From assembly GCF_018614575.1 (NCBI RefSeq), contig NZ_JAGGOJ010000003.1, forward strand, positions 1 through 64,000: a DNA stretch of 64,000 nt. Reading direction: 5' to 3'. This document shows, in pieces, positions 26,385 through 33,926 of the stretch (positions are counted from its first letter, which is position 1; each line of letters opens with the position of its first letter). The stretch comes from Streptomyces sp. ISL-10 (lineage in GTDB: Bacteria; Actinomycetota; Actinomycetes; Streptomycetales; Streptomycetaceae). Made by a program: the position numbers and the translations under genes. Under the pieces are notes generated by a model. The model was not told the DNA's origin. It searched no databases and worked only from the letters and a program-made list of their open reading frames with translations.

Positions 26385-27274
26385 GGCGTCGTTCGGTAGC
26401 CGGAGGGCATGCCTTGGAGCGCGAACACCTCGGACATGGACGCGATGCGCTCGTCGACGGAACGCGCGGTGCCGGCCGCGTTCAGTTCCCGGAGCACTTC
26501 TTGCACGCCCCGGACCGCCGCGCGCAGCCCCTGGTTGGCGTAGATCACCAGACGGAACCCGGACTCGTGCAACTCCTGCTCGCTCACCGTTCCGTACGTG
26601 GTGGGCACTGCCACCAGCGGTACGTCGACGTCCCATTTCGAGGCGAACTCGAGCACCTCGTCGGGCCGGCGGCTCTTGCTGTGCACCAGCACGGCGTCAG
26701 CGCCCGCAGAGGCGTACAGCCGTCCGCGGCCCAGGGCCTCCTCCAGGCCATGCCCGGCGATCAGTGACTCGGTGCGGGCGATCAACACCATGTCTTCGTC
26801 GCCGAGCGCTTCTCGGGCCGCCTTGATCTTCAGAGCGAAGTCCTCGGCGGGAAGCAGGTCCTGTGCGATGTCCGCGAAGCTGTTGATCTTCGGGAACAGC
26901 TTGTCCTCGATACACATGGCGGCGATGCCGATACGCGCGTAGCGCTGTACCGCGTAGGCCACGTTCATCGGTCCGCCGAAGCCGGTGTCGCAGTCCGCGA
27001 TGACCGGGATGTCGGTGACCTCGTCCATCGCGGTGGCCGCGTCCAGGTACTGCGTCATGGTCACGAGGCTGGCGTCCGGCAGGCCGTGGCTGGCGGAGAT
27101 CTCGAAGCTCGACGCCCACACCGCGTCAAAGCCGGCCTGCTCCACCAGCTTGGCCGTGAGCCCGTCGTGCGCTCCGACCGCGCGTACCGGCGACGGCCCT
27201 GCCAGCAGGTCCCGCAGGCGGTCGACTTTGGACGCCGGTGGCACTTGCCCGCCCCTCGAAAGACGCTCCGACAT
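26381..27274 (-). CDS. pepM: Phosphoenolpyruvate phosphomutase
   Basis: 297 residues; rearranges PEP to phosphonopyruvate, the entry to almost all natural phosphonates. The diagnostic motif EDKLFPKINSF (EDKxxxxxNS) separates it from isocitrate lyase and carboxyphosphoenolpyruvate mutase relatives. VWASSFEISASHGLPD and DCDTGFGGP (Mg2+-binding Asp) are also present. ATG 27274 overlaps the upstream stop (TGATG). This gene alone identifies the region as a phosphonate cluster. Confidence 0.96.
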   Translation of the reverse strand: MSERLSRGGQVPPASKVDRLRDLLAGPSPVRAVGAHDGLTAKLVEQAGFDAVWASSFEISASHGLPDASLVTMTQYLDAATAMDEVTDIPVIADCDTGFGGPMNVAYAVQRYARIGIAAMCIEDKLFPKINSFADIAQDLLPAEDFALKIKAAREALGDEDMVLIARTESLIAGHGLEEALGRGRLYASAGADAVLVHSKSRRPDEVLEFASKWDVDVPLVAVPTTYGTVSEQELHESGFRLVIYANQGLRAAVRGVQEVLRELNAAGTARSVDERIASMSEVFALQGMPSGYRTTP

Positions 27275-28668
27275 CAGTTTCCTTCCTTGCTGTACCAAAG
27301 CCGGTCCTCGGCCACGTAGCGATCGATGCCGCCGGGCGCCAGGGTGCCCACCGCGTGGCGCACCTCCGGAGTGACCGCCCCGGCGATCCGCAGCAGCAGC
27401 ACCTGCGGGTGGCCACCGTGGGCGATCGCGAAGGCGATCGGCACTTGCGGACGGACGTACGCCGAGTCGCCCGGTGCGAGGGTTTCCTCGTATCGCTCGC
27501 CCGCGAACTCCCAACGGATGCTGACTGGGTCGTCGCCGAGCACGTACAGGTACTGGTGCTGGTAGGTGCTCAGTTGGGCCGTGCGCTCGAAGTCGTCGAG
27601 CAGGACGTCGATCTGGAGGGCCGACGTATGGGGATGCAGTGGATCACCGGCGAGTCTGGTGATCCGGTAGGACGCGGCGCCGACACCGGGCAACTCCCAG
27701 CTCCGCGCGTCGCGGGCGTGCTGCACGGAGACGCCATCGACCGCTTCGCTGCGGGGAAGCAGCAGGTCGCGCACCGAGACGCCCAGCCCGGTCGCCAGCG
27801 AAGCCAGCTCTTCCGCGGTGGGACTGTCCGAGCCGTCGATCAGCTCTCCGGTGCGGCGCAGCGAGAGTCCGGTCCTGGCCGCGAGTTCGGCCGCGGTTAC
27901 CGCGCCTGCGTCCATGAACGACCGGAGCAGTGCGCCCGGTCCCCGGGCTCCATCGGTCAGTGGGACCGCCAGGGCGTGGGCCGCCGGCCTGCCCAGGACG
28001 GCCAACTCCCGCTGCGCGTCGCCGACCAGGGCGCCGCCGTAGGTCAGTGCGAGGATGCAGGCGGGTTCGGTGTCGGTCCGTGCCGCGAAGGAGTGTGGCG
28101 CGAAGGGCAGGCCCCATACGGAGTCGCCGGTCCCCATGGGAACGCAGTGCGAGACCCCGTCCCACCGGTAGTAGTAGTTGACCGGGCCGAGGAAGTAGGT
28201 GAACTGGTACAGCAGGTGGCCGTGGTTCCACTGAACGAGGGGGTTGTCCGCCTCGTTGTCGTCGACCACCCGAAGCATGCGGATCCACTCGGGGCGGTAG
28301 GACGCGATCCGGGACATGGCGGTGTCCCGGTACTCGTAGTAGGGCTCCCCGGCCCGGCTGAGCACCCGCGAGCTGGCCCGGGACTCCTCATCGCGCATGA
28401 TGTGCACACCGAGCGGGCTGTCGTCGTGGATCGGCAGGAGGTCCCGCTCGTTGAGCGGCCACACCTCAGCAGCTCGGCGTATCAGCTCCCAGTCGACCGG
28501 TCGGGTGCCGTCGACGTACTGTGCGAAGGTTCCCTTTTCCAGTCCGAGCTCACGCTCGGCGTTCTCGTCGTCGCGCTTGAGATCGTTGGCGCCGGCGCGC
28601 AACAGCGCACCTGCGCGCCGTGCGAAACCATCTTTCGGTGGCACGCGGCTGCTCCCTGTCCTTTGCAT
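27274..28668 (-). CDS. HEPD/MPnS-family non-haem iron oxygenase, methylphosphonate-synthase-like
   Basis: About 464 residues, built as two HTH-plus-cupin repeats as in hydroxyethylphosphonate dioxygenase (HEPD) and methylphosphonate synthase (MPnS). In the first cupin the metal site reads WNHGHLLYQFTYFLGP (His151, Gln155) and PFAPHSF (His192). The HEPD Glu ligand position (VEPSYCPHSY) is Gly186 here. The H-x-x-x-Q spacing and the 41-residue gap to the last His fit the 2-His-1-Gln site of MPnS, so the product is probably methylphosphonate rather than hydroxymethylphosphonate. It heads the phosphonate operon. The listed start ATG 28668 lacks a Shine-Dalgarno; GTG 28644, after CAGGGA, may be the real start. 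Confidence 0.83.
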   Translation of the reverse strand: MQRTGSSRVPPKDGFARRAGALLRAGANDLKRDDENAERELGLEKGTFAQYVDGTRPVDWELIRRAAEVWPLNERDLLPIHDDSPLGVHIMRDEESRASSRVLSRAGEPYYEYRDTAMSRIASYRPEWIRMLRVVDDNEADNPLVQWNHGHLLYQFTYFLGPVNYYYRWDGVSHCVPMGTGDSVWGLPFAPHSFAARTDTEPACILALTYGGALVGDAQRELAVLGRPAAHALAVPLTDGARGPGALLRSFMDAGAVTAAELAARTGLSLRRTGELIDGSDSPTAEELASLATGLGVSVRDLLLPRSEAVDGVSVQHARDARSWELPGVGAASYRITRLAGDPLHPHTSALQIDVLLDDFERTAQLSTYQHQYLYVLGDDPVSIRWEFAGERYEETLAPGDSAYVRPQVPIAFAIAHGGHPQVLLLRIAGAVTPEVRHAVGTLAPGGIDRYVAEDRLWYSKEGN

Positions 28669-29090
28669 GGTCGGTCGGTTGGACGGCCTCGGGATGCCGC
28701 CCGTGAGGAAGTCGCCGCGCCCGGACCCCGTACCGGCCGCCGAGGGCGGTCAAAGGGCAGCGCCGAGCGACTTCCTTTATCCAGTGGCCGCCACACGCAA
28801 GGAACTTCACCGATCAGATATCAACTACAGCACCACGGGACGTTGAAGGAACTCACATCCGGGCCCGACAAGGGCGGATCACCCGGTTTGTGGGCCCGGG
28901 GTTCGCACGCTCATCAGATAGGCCGAGATGGCCTCTTGACGCAACATCACATCACGAGAGCATCACGCCGGCACACCCCCTGTCAAGATCGACGGTCGCA
29001 CCCGGGAACGACAGAGACGTACGTCACGGCCGGTCCCCTCGCCGAACGGAACTGACCAATCCATACAATCCGAATCTCCCGCCGCTTCCC
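28669..29090. promoter_or_regulatory. Intergenic region ahead of the phosphonate operon
   Basis: 422 bp, no convincing gene on either strand, with AT-rich patches around 28790-28830 and 28940-28980. It separates the N-oxygenase gene from the phosphonate operon and most likely holds that operon's promoter. Confidence 0.55.
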
Positions 29091-30089
29091 TCACCTCTCG
29101 GCATCGGACAGCAGCCCGGCTTCTTCGAAAGCATTCCGGGTGCCCGGTTCGTCGAAAGCCCTCACCTCGGCGAAATAGCGGACGAGGGAACGGGAAGCCT
29201 CGGACACGTCGTGTACCACCTGCTGCCTGGGCCAGGATTCTTCGACGACCTGCTCGATGATCCGGTCCGGCAGTCCGAGCAGGCGCAGGTCCTCGATCGC
29301 CCGGGTGTAGTCGGGTTCGAGGAACGCGTAGATCGCCGCCGGAACGTGCGGCCCGACGGTTTTGCGTTCCTTCGGTGTCAGGGCGGCCCAGAGATGACGG
29401 AGCACGGACCGGAAGTAGACGTGGTGACGCCCCTCGTCCTCGGCATGATCCCGCACGTGGTCACGCACCGACCGGGGCAGCCGGTCGTCGCGGGGAATCG
29501 CGGACAGGACTCCGGAGATCAGCGTCTCGCTCACGATCGCGAAGAGGATCGCTTCGACCCCTCTGACCTCGTGGGGAAGCCCTTCCCGGATGGCGTCAAG
29601 ACGTTCCGCGAACGCGGGAGGACTGCCATCCGGCCGACCCGGAGCCACTCCGGAGGCCCTCTGCAGCTGTTGCGCGAAGTCGTAGGACCCCTGGGCGTGC
29701 CACGCCTCGTCCGTGACGATCTTGAAGGCGTCCGCTCTCATCCCATCGGGCAGGTGCAGACCTGACCGCCCCCTGCTGATCGCAGTCGCAACGGGTATCA
29801 CCCCGAGGGATTCGAGTTCGGAAGTGAAGTCCAAATAGTCATGGAGACGACGCAACAGCAGCCACTCCACTTGTTCGCTGCCGCAGGCCGCGACCAGAGG
29901 ATGCGTCACGACGGGATGGAGCTCGGGAGGGAAGTAAAGGGATCCCGAGGCCTCGAACGACCGTTGGGGCCGGCTGCGCACGCCGGCGAGACTGTCCCAG
30001 CGGCCGAACCGGCTGGTGTACGCACCGCCCCCTTCGTTCGCCTCCGCCTTCGCAGCGACGAGCAGTTCGGTCGCCCGTTCCCGGTACAT
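29091..30089 (-). CDS. AurF-family diiron N-oxygenase
   Basis: 332 residues from ATG 30089, which overlaps the AsnB stop (TGATG). All seven diiron ligands of AurF can be placed with unchanged spacing: Glu93, Glu128 and His131 (DEAWHAQ), Glu188 (SETL), His215, Glu219 and His222 (DHAEDEGRHH). AurF and CmlI oxidise aryl or alkyl amines to hydroxylamine, nitroso or nitro groups. Coupling to an asparagine synthetase with a peptide-binding domain suggests it oxidises a nitrogen installed by that enzyme. The substrate is unknown. There is no signal peptide. Confidence 0.87.
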   Translation of the reverse strand: MYRERATELLVAAKAEANEGGGAYTSRFGRWDSLAGVRSRPQRSFEASGSLYFPPELHPVVTHPLVAACGSEQVEWLLLRRLHDYLDFTSELESLGVIPVATAISRGRSGLHLPDGMRADAFKIVTDEAWHAQGSYDFAQQLQRASGVAPGRPDGSPPAFAERLDAIREGLPHEVRGVEAILFAIVSETLISGVLSAIPRDDRLPRSVRDHVRDHAEDEGRHHVYFRSVLRHLWAALTPKERKTVGPHVPAAIYAFLEPDYTRAIEDLRLLGLPDRIIEQVVEESWPRQQVVHDVSEASRSLVRYFAEVRAFDEPGTRNAFEEAGLLSDAER

Positions 30090-32254
30090 CAATCGCTCCA
30101 CGTCAGAAGACCGAGATCGAGCAGATTGCACAGGTCGCCGTGCACCTCCTCGTCTCCGGCATCCTCGATGGCCAGGATGTCGGCCAGGCTGGTCTTGCCG
30201 TCGACTGCCCGCAGGGCCGCGAGTGTCGGCGTGTCTGCCTCCAACACGAACTCGATCTCTCCGTCCTTGAGCAGGTACCAGTTGGACCCGACCGGATCGG
30301 TGAGCAGCAACAGGCCTTCCGCGAACGCGGGCACACCTTTGCCGTCCAACTGTTGTGCGCGGAAGCCGGCGGCGGAGGCGGACGGTGAGATCTGATCGCG
30401 GGCGAGCTCCCGGAGAACCGGCCCGGCCGATGTGTCCTCCAGCCGCGGCGGATTCGAGGCCAGGTCCGCGAGGAGGCCCATGTTGAGAACGCGCATCAGC
30501 AGTTCCACGGACGGGGCATCCGTGCCCCCCTCGCCGATCAGCGCCAGGTGAGCGCGCACGCGGTCCGCGTCGATGAAGTCCGAAGCTCCTGGAGCGGCGA
30601 GGGCCCGCTCGACGAGCGCGTATGAATCGGCGCGCATCAGGCGTGCCAGCATTCGGTAGGCGTGGTAAGTCCCGGTCCCGTAGAAGAAGGGGGCCTTGGG
30701 CCGTTCGGCGATCCGCTGCGGCAGGTGCAGCTTGACCGCCTCACGCAGGATTCGCTTGTCCCAGAGGAGTGTCGGACGCAGCCGTTCCGGGATCCGCGCA
30801 CACAGCTCGACCAGGCGGTGGTCCAGGAACGGCACCCGTGCCTCGACGCCGCTGCCGGCTGCCGTGCGGTCCTCGTGCCAGACGTTGTACTGCTGCACCT
30901 GGAGGTACTCGGACTGGAGATAGGCACGGTAGATGCCATCGCTGTCGGAGGCCCGGCCGTCGAGTGCCTGCTGGGAGATGAAGGACGGTCCTTCCGCCCA
31001 CCAATGCCTCAGATCCGCGCGCCGCCCGATCCGGGTGTCACGGTCCATCAGGGAGAGGCTCTCCATGAAGGACTGCCAGTCGCCGCCCAGTTCTCCGGCG
31101 TAGCCGCCGTTGAACTCATCGCTTGCCGCGCCGAGGAGCATGCCCCGCAGTCCGGGTCGCGCCTCACGCGCATACCGGTGGAGTTCGTGCTTGTAGTAGA
31201 CCTCGGGACCGCACATGGGGGTCTCGGCGAGCCACAGGAGCCGCAGCCACTCCTGCGGGGTGGGTACGTGGTCCTGCGGGAAGACCACCTGATGGTTGGG
31301 CACACCCAGCTCACGTGCGATCCACGCGGCGTTGTCGGCGTCCCCGTTGTCGAGGGTGCCGCCGGTGAGCGCTGTGAACGTGTGCATGCCCTGGCGCTTG
31401 TCGCCTGCCAGGGCCAGGACGGCCGACGAGTCGATGCCGCCCGAGAGGAACAGTCCGAGCTCGGTGTCGGCCGTGACGCACTCCCGGACGGAGTCCTGGA
31501 GCAACTCGGAGTAGCGCCGCACGAAGTCCCCTGCGTCGGCGGACTCATCCGCATCGGTGGGCAGTTCCCAGTATCGGTGCTCCGAGGTGCGTCCGTCGTG
31601 GAGGTCGACACGCAGGATCGTGGCGGCCGGGACCAGCTCGATTCCCTCGAACCACGTGGTCACGGGTCCATCGTTGAAGGTGCCGGCGGCTGCCAGCAGG
31701 GGGTTGGCGAGAGCTTGCTCCCAGTCGAAGCGCCGGGGGGTGGAGCCGTCGGCGAAGAGGCCTTTGATCTCCGAGGAAAGGACGATGCGCTCGTCGTTGC
31801 GGTGATAGTAGAGCGGCTTGATGCCGAAGCGGTCCCGGGCGAGCACGAGCTTGTTGTTGGCCCGGTCCCACAGGATCAGAGCGAACATGCCCCGGACGTC
31901 ACGCAGGAACTCGAGTCCGTAGTGGCGGTAGAGGTAGAGCAGAACCTCGCAGTCGGATCCCGTGCTGAGCTTCACACCGCCGGGCAGCGAGGCAGCGAGC
32001 TCCCGATGGTTGTAGATCTCGCCGTTGACGACGAGCACGAGAGAGCCGTCGTCGCTTGTCAGCGGCTGGCTGCCGTCCTCGGGATTGACGAGCGCCAGCC
32101 TGGTGAAGGCGAGTCCCACCCCGCCGTCACGGAGGATGTCCCGTTCGTCCGGTCCTCGATGGTCGAGGATGTCGGCCAGATGGTTGAGCACGGCGTCCGT
32201 TTCGGCGCCGAGCTCCTGGCGGTCCAGACGAGCGATTCCCGCGATTCCACACAT
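30089..32254 (-). CDS. Asparagine synthetase (glutamine-hydrolysing) fused to a PqqD/RRE-like domain
   Basis: 721 residues. ATG 32254 is chosen because it leaves Cys at position 2 (MCGIAGI), the glutaminase nucleophile; the ATG two codons earlier would bury it. N-terminal class II amidotransferase, then the PP-loop synthetase (SGGIDSS at 271-277, GASDEFNGGY, ARVPFLDHRL). The last about 85 residues are extra compared with normal AsnB (550-620) and look like a PqqD-type winged helix (LLTDPVGSNWYLLKDGE, AVDGKTSLADIL, LLDLGLLTW). PqqD-like domains bind leader peptides in RiPP pathways. Lasso cyclases are AsnB relatives, but usually with a degraded glutaminase; here it is intact. It probably amidates a carboxyl group on, or presented by, the small peptide upstream. 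Confidence 0.87.
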   Translation of the reverse strand: MCGIAGIARLDRQELGAETDAVLNHLADILDHRGPDERDILRDGGVGLAFTRLALVNPEDGSQPLTSDDGSLVLVVNGEIYNHRELAASLPGGVKLSTGSDCEVLLYLYRHYGLEFLRDVRGMFALILWDRANNKLVLARDRFGIKPLYYHRNDERIVLSSEIKGLFADGSTPRRFDWEQALANPLLAAAGTFNDGPVTTWFEGIELVPAATILRVDLHDGRTSEHRYWELPTDADESADAGDFVRRYSELLQDSVRECVTADTELGLFLSGGIDSSAVLALAGDKRQGMHTFTALTGGTLDNGDADNAAWIARELGVPNHQVVFPQDHVPTPQEWLRLLWLAETPMCGPEVYYKHELHRYAREARPGLRGMLLGAASDEFNGGYAGELGGDWQSFMESLSLMDRDTRIGRRADLRHWWAEGPSFISQQALDGRASDSDGIYRAYLQSEYLQVQQYNVWHEDRTAAGSGVEARVPFLDHRLVELCARIPERLRPTLLWDKRILREAVKLHLPQRIAERPKAPFFYGTGTYHAYRMLARLMRADSYALVERALAAPGASDFIDADRVRAHLALIGEGGTDAPSVELLMRVLNMGLLADLASNPPRLEDTSAGPVLRELARDQISPSASAAGFRAQQLDGKGVPAFAEGLLLLTDPVGSNWYLLKDGEIEFVLEADTPTLAALRAVDGKTSLADILAIEDAGDEEVHGDLCNLLDLGLLTWSD

Positions 32255-32301
32255 ATTCATCCCCCAGCCACCGCCCTGTGCCGCAAGAGGGCCGGGCGAA
32301 A

Positions 32302-32328
32302 GCGGGGGCCCCGATCAGGAGCCCCCGC
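32302..32328 (-). terminator. Hairpin between the peptide ORF and asnB-like gene
   Basis: GCGGGGGC (32302-32309) pairs with GCCCCCGC (32321-32328) with additional G-C pairs in the loop. It lies just downstream of the 22-residue ORF and about 50 bp before the asnB-like start. This could be a leaky terminator giving excess peptide transcript, as is common after RiPP precursor genes. Confidence 0.7.
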
Positions 32329-32343
32329 CCATGTTCCGGATTT

Positions 32344-32412
32344 TCAGGCGACGCGCGTCAGAGCGGAACGCTGCGTAACGTTCTTCGTCGTCGGCTTGCT
32401 GTACTTCTGCAT
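32344..32412 (-). CDS. 22-residue leader-like peptide, candidate RiPP-type or carrier peptide
   Basis: A small ORF, ATG 32412 to TGA 32344, preceded by a perfect and strong Shine-Dalgarno (GGGGGAGGTGG, spacing about 6-8). The peptide begins MQKYSKPTTKN and ends RSALTRVA; it is rich in Thr, Ser and basic residues and has no Cys. YSKP gives the Y-x-x-P motif that lasso-peptide leaders use to bind PqqD-like (B1) proteins, and Thr lies near the end. There is no room for a core peptide after the leader-like part. The next gene encodes an AsnB with a PqqD-like domain, and a free PqqD-like protein is encoded divergently. Expression and processing are inference. Confidence 0.62.
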   Translation of the reverse strand: MQKYSKPTTKNVTQRSALTRVA

Positions 32413-32831
32413 TCTGATCCACCTCCCCCGGGACGGTTCATCGGATTCACCGGATAATTCTTGGGAAGCGACCCTTGACGGGGCCGACCCAGGCCGGCTG
32501 ACGCTCACATTAGCCGAGTCGAGCCGAAGGTCCTACAGATTCGGCAGCTACCGAACAGTGTCGTGATCAAGCTTCTACCTGCGGTGATGCCTGCGCGATG
32601 AGATTCCGCGCGACGGCGGCGGATGACCGTGCATGCCCGGAACGCACGGCGAAGCCGTTCAATTCAGGCATATCCGGAATGCGGGCCAGACCCTACCTGC
32701 GTCAGCGTGGAGTGTGGCGACGGCTACTTCTTCCACGCGATTACGAGGATGTCTGAGACGACAGAGAATCATCTATAGTAATCGAGCCCCGGGGTATGAA
32801 GGGGCTGAGGCAGCAATCGAAGGGGGCTCGG
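32413..32831. promoter_or_regulatory. Divergent promoter region of the peptide block
   Basis: About 420 bp between the leftward peptide-asnB-aurF operon and the rightward nucleotidyltransferase operon. Base composition is less GC-rich around 32540-32780 and no credible gene is present. AGGGGG at 32821 is the ribosome-binding site of the nucleotidyltransferase. It is a likely control point for the ArsR-type regulator at 33927. Confidence 0.55.
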
Positions 32832-33620
32832 GTGAACGAAATCAACACGGCGAATTGGCTAGAGGTTCTTCGGGAACGACAGCTGATTCCGGAGGACCAC
32901 CTCGCCGTCTCCGTCGTCGGCTCTGTGGCGCACGGCTGGCACAACGACCAGAGCGACTTCGACATCTACGTCGTGACGTCGGGCGAGTCGGCTTCCCCTG
33001 GCCGCTCCAGCATCACGATGCCGCTCAATCCTCCTCACGTACGCACCGAGATGTTCTACGTGGGCGACCGGCGTTGGGAGGTGACGTACTGGCTCGACAG
33101 CCAGTACGAGCAGATGCTCGCCAAGGTCTCGCGGGACGAGTTCAACAGGGGCGTCGCGCCGGTGCGTGTTCTGGCCCCCCGGGAGGAGCTGGCCCTGGGC
33201 CGCCTGGAAGGCTGCCTGGTTCTCCTCGGCGCGCCGTGGTTCGAGGCCCGCCGCAAACAGCTGGCCGAATCGGCCTTCCGCTCCTTCGTGGTCGCCCGTT
33301 CGCTCGGTGCTGCCGACGACTGCGTCGAGGACGCACTCGGTCAGATGGATTCCGGCAACCTGGAAAGCGCCACCCTCTCCGCACGCGCCGCACTGGGATT
33401 CGCCGTCGACGCGCTCCTCGAAGGGCACGGCCAGTACGGCAGCCAATCGCCCAAGTGGCGGCCCAATCGGTTCAGGGCCGCTTGCCCGCCGGCCCTCTCG
33501 TTCGAGGACTACTGGGCCCTGGAGATCATGCGGGGCTACGACCCCGAGGACCCCCGCCCCTGGATCAATCAGGTCCTGACGATATGCCAGGACATCTCCA
33601 TGCGCGTGGAGGTCTCGTGA
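32832..33620 (+). CDS. Nucleotidyltransferase-domain protein
   Basis: 262 residues from GTG 32832 (AGGGGG upstream); ATG 32796 is in frame but less well placed. The nucleotidyltransferase (Pol-beta-like) signature VVGSVAHGWHNDQSDFDIYVV gives G30-S31 and the Asp pair D42/D44. The C-terminal half is helical, like HEPN/kanamycin-nucleotidyltransferase proteins. It overlaps the PqqD-like gene by GTGA. Similar enzymes accompany some lasso-peptide clusters and nucleotidylylate products or antibiotics. It could modify the peptide, a phosphonate (compare the CMP-phosphonates of the phosphinothricin pathway) or act in self-resistance. Confidence 0.75.
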   Translation: MNEINTANWLEVLRERQLIPEDHLAVSVVGSVAHGWHNDQSDFDIYVVTSGESASPGRSSITMPLNPPHVRTEMFYVGDRRWEVTYWLDSQYEQMLAKVSRDEFNRGVAPVRVLAPREELALGRLEGCLVLLGAPWFEARRKQLAESAFRSFVVARSLGAADDCVEDALGQMDSGNLESATLSARAALGFAVDALLEGHGQYGSQSPKWRPNRFRAACPPALSFEDYWALEIMRGYDPEDPRPWINQVLTICQDISMRVEVS

Positions 33621-33898
33621 GCGCCCTGCCGCCTCCCGGCCCCCTCGACGTGCCGCGCCGGAGCCTCGGCATTCGGATACGCCGGGTCGAGGACGGCTTG
33701 ATGCTCGGGTTTAGGGACGAAGCACTCCTGCTGTCCGACTCCGCGGAGTTCATCTACCGTTCCGTCGACGGGCATCGGACGGTGGCGGACATCGCCGACG
33801 AAGTCGCCGCGGAATACGGCATCGACCGGGCGGAGACCCTGGGCGATGTCACCGAGTTCCTCGTGGACCTGGCCGCCAACGGCGTCTTCACATGGTGA
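33617..33898 (+). CDS. PqqD-like peptide-binding protein (RRE)
   Basis: 93 residues from GTG 33617. Typical PqqD pattern: IRIRRVEDGLMLGFRDEALLLSDSAE, then VDGHRTVADIADEVAAEYG and TEFLVDLAANGVF. PqqD proteins fold as winged helices that hold leader peptides for modifying enzymes in PQQ, lasso and other RiPP pathways. No pqqA, pqqC or pqqE is nearby, so PQQ synthesis is not indicated. It probably works with the RRE-fused AsnB and the 22-residue peptide. Confidence 0.82.
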   Translation: MSALPPPGPLDVPRRSLGIRIRRVEDGLMLGFRDEALLLSDSAEFIYRSVDGHRTVADIADEVAAEYGIDRAETLGDVTEFLVDLAANGVFTW

Positions 33899-33926
33899 TG
33901 TCCAGCGCCGTTCTCCTTCGGTCGTC

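Noticed and set aside
26381..27274. Isocitrate lyase or carboxyphosphonoenolpyruvate mutase
   Set aside because: The EDKxxxxxNS motif and the adjacent Ppd gene identify PEP mutase.
27274..28668. Hydroxyethylphosphonate dioxygenase (HEPD) or fosfomycin epoxidase
   Set aside because: The HEPD Glu ligand is replaced by Gly and a Gln is present at His+4. HppE is about 200 residues with a single cupin. MPnS-like is the better fit, though not proved.
27238..29055. Long plus-strand open frame (about 600 codons) across the MPnS-like gene
   Set aside because: It is antisense to a gene with clear motifs, has no protein-like composition, and arises from the high GC content.
30089..32254. Housekeeping asparagine synthetase
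   Set aside because: The extra PqqD-like domain and coupling to an AurF-type oxygenase and a small peptide ORF point to a specialised role.
30662..32566. Long plus-strand open frame (about 630 codons) across the asnB-like gene
   Set aside because: Shadow of the minus-strand asparagine synthetase; no motif or ribosome-binding site.
33617..33898. PQQ biosynthesis gene pqqD
   Set aside because: No pqqA, B, C or E nearby, and the context is a peptide/AsnB block.
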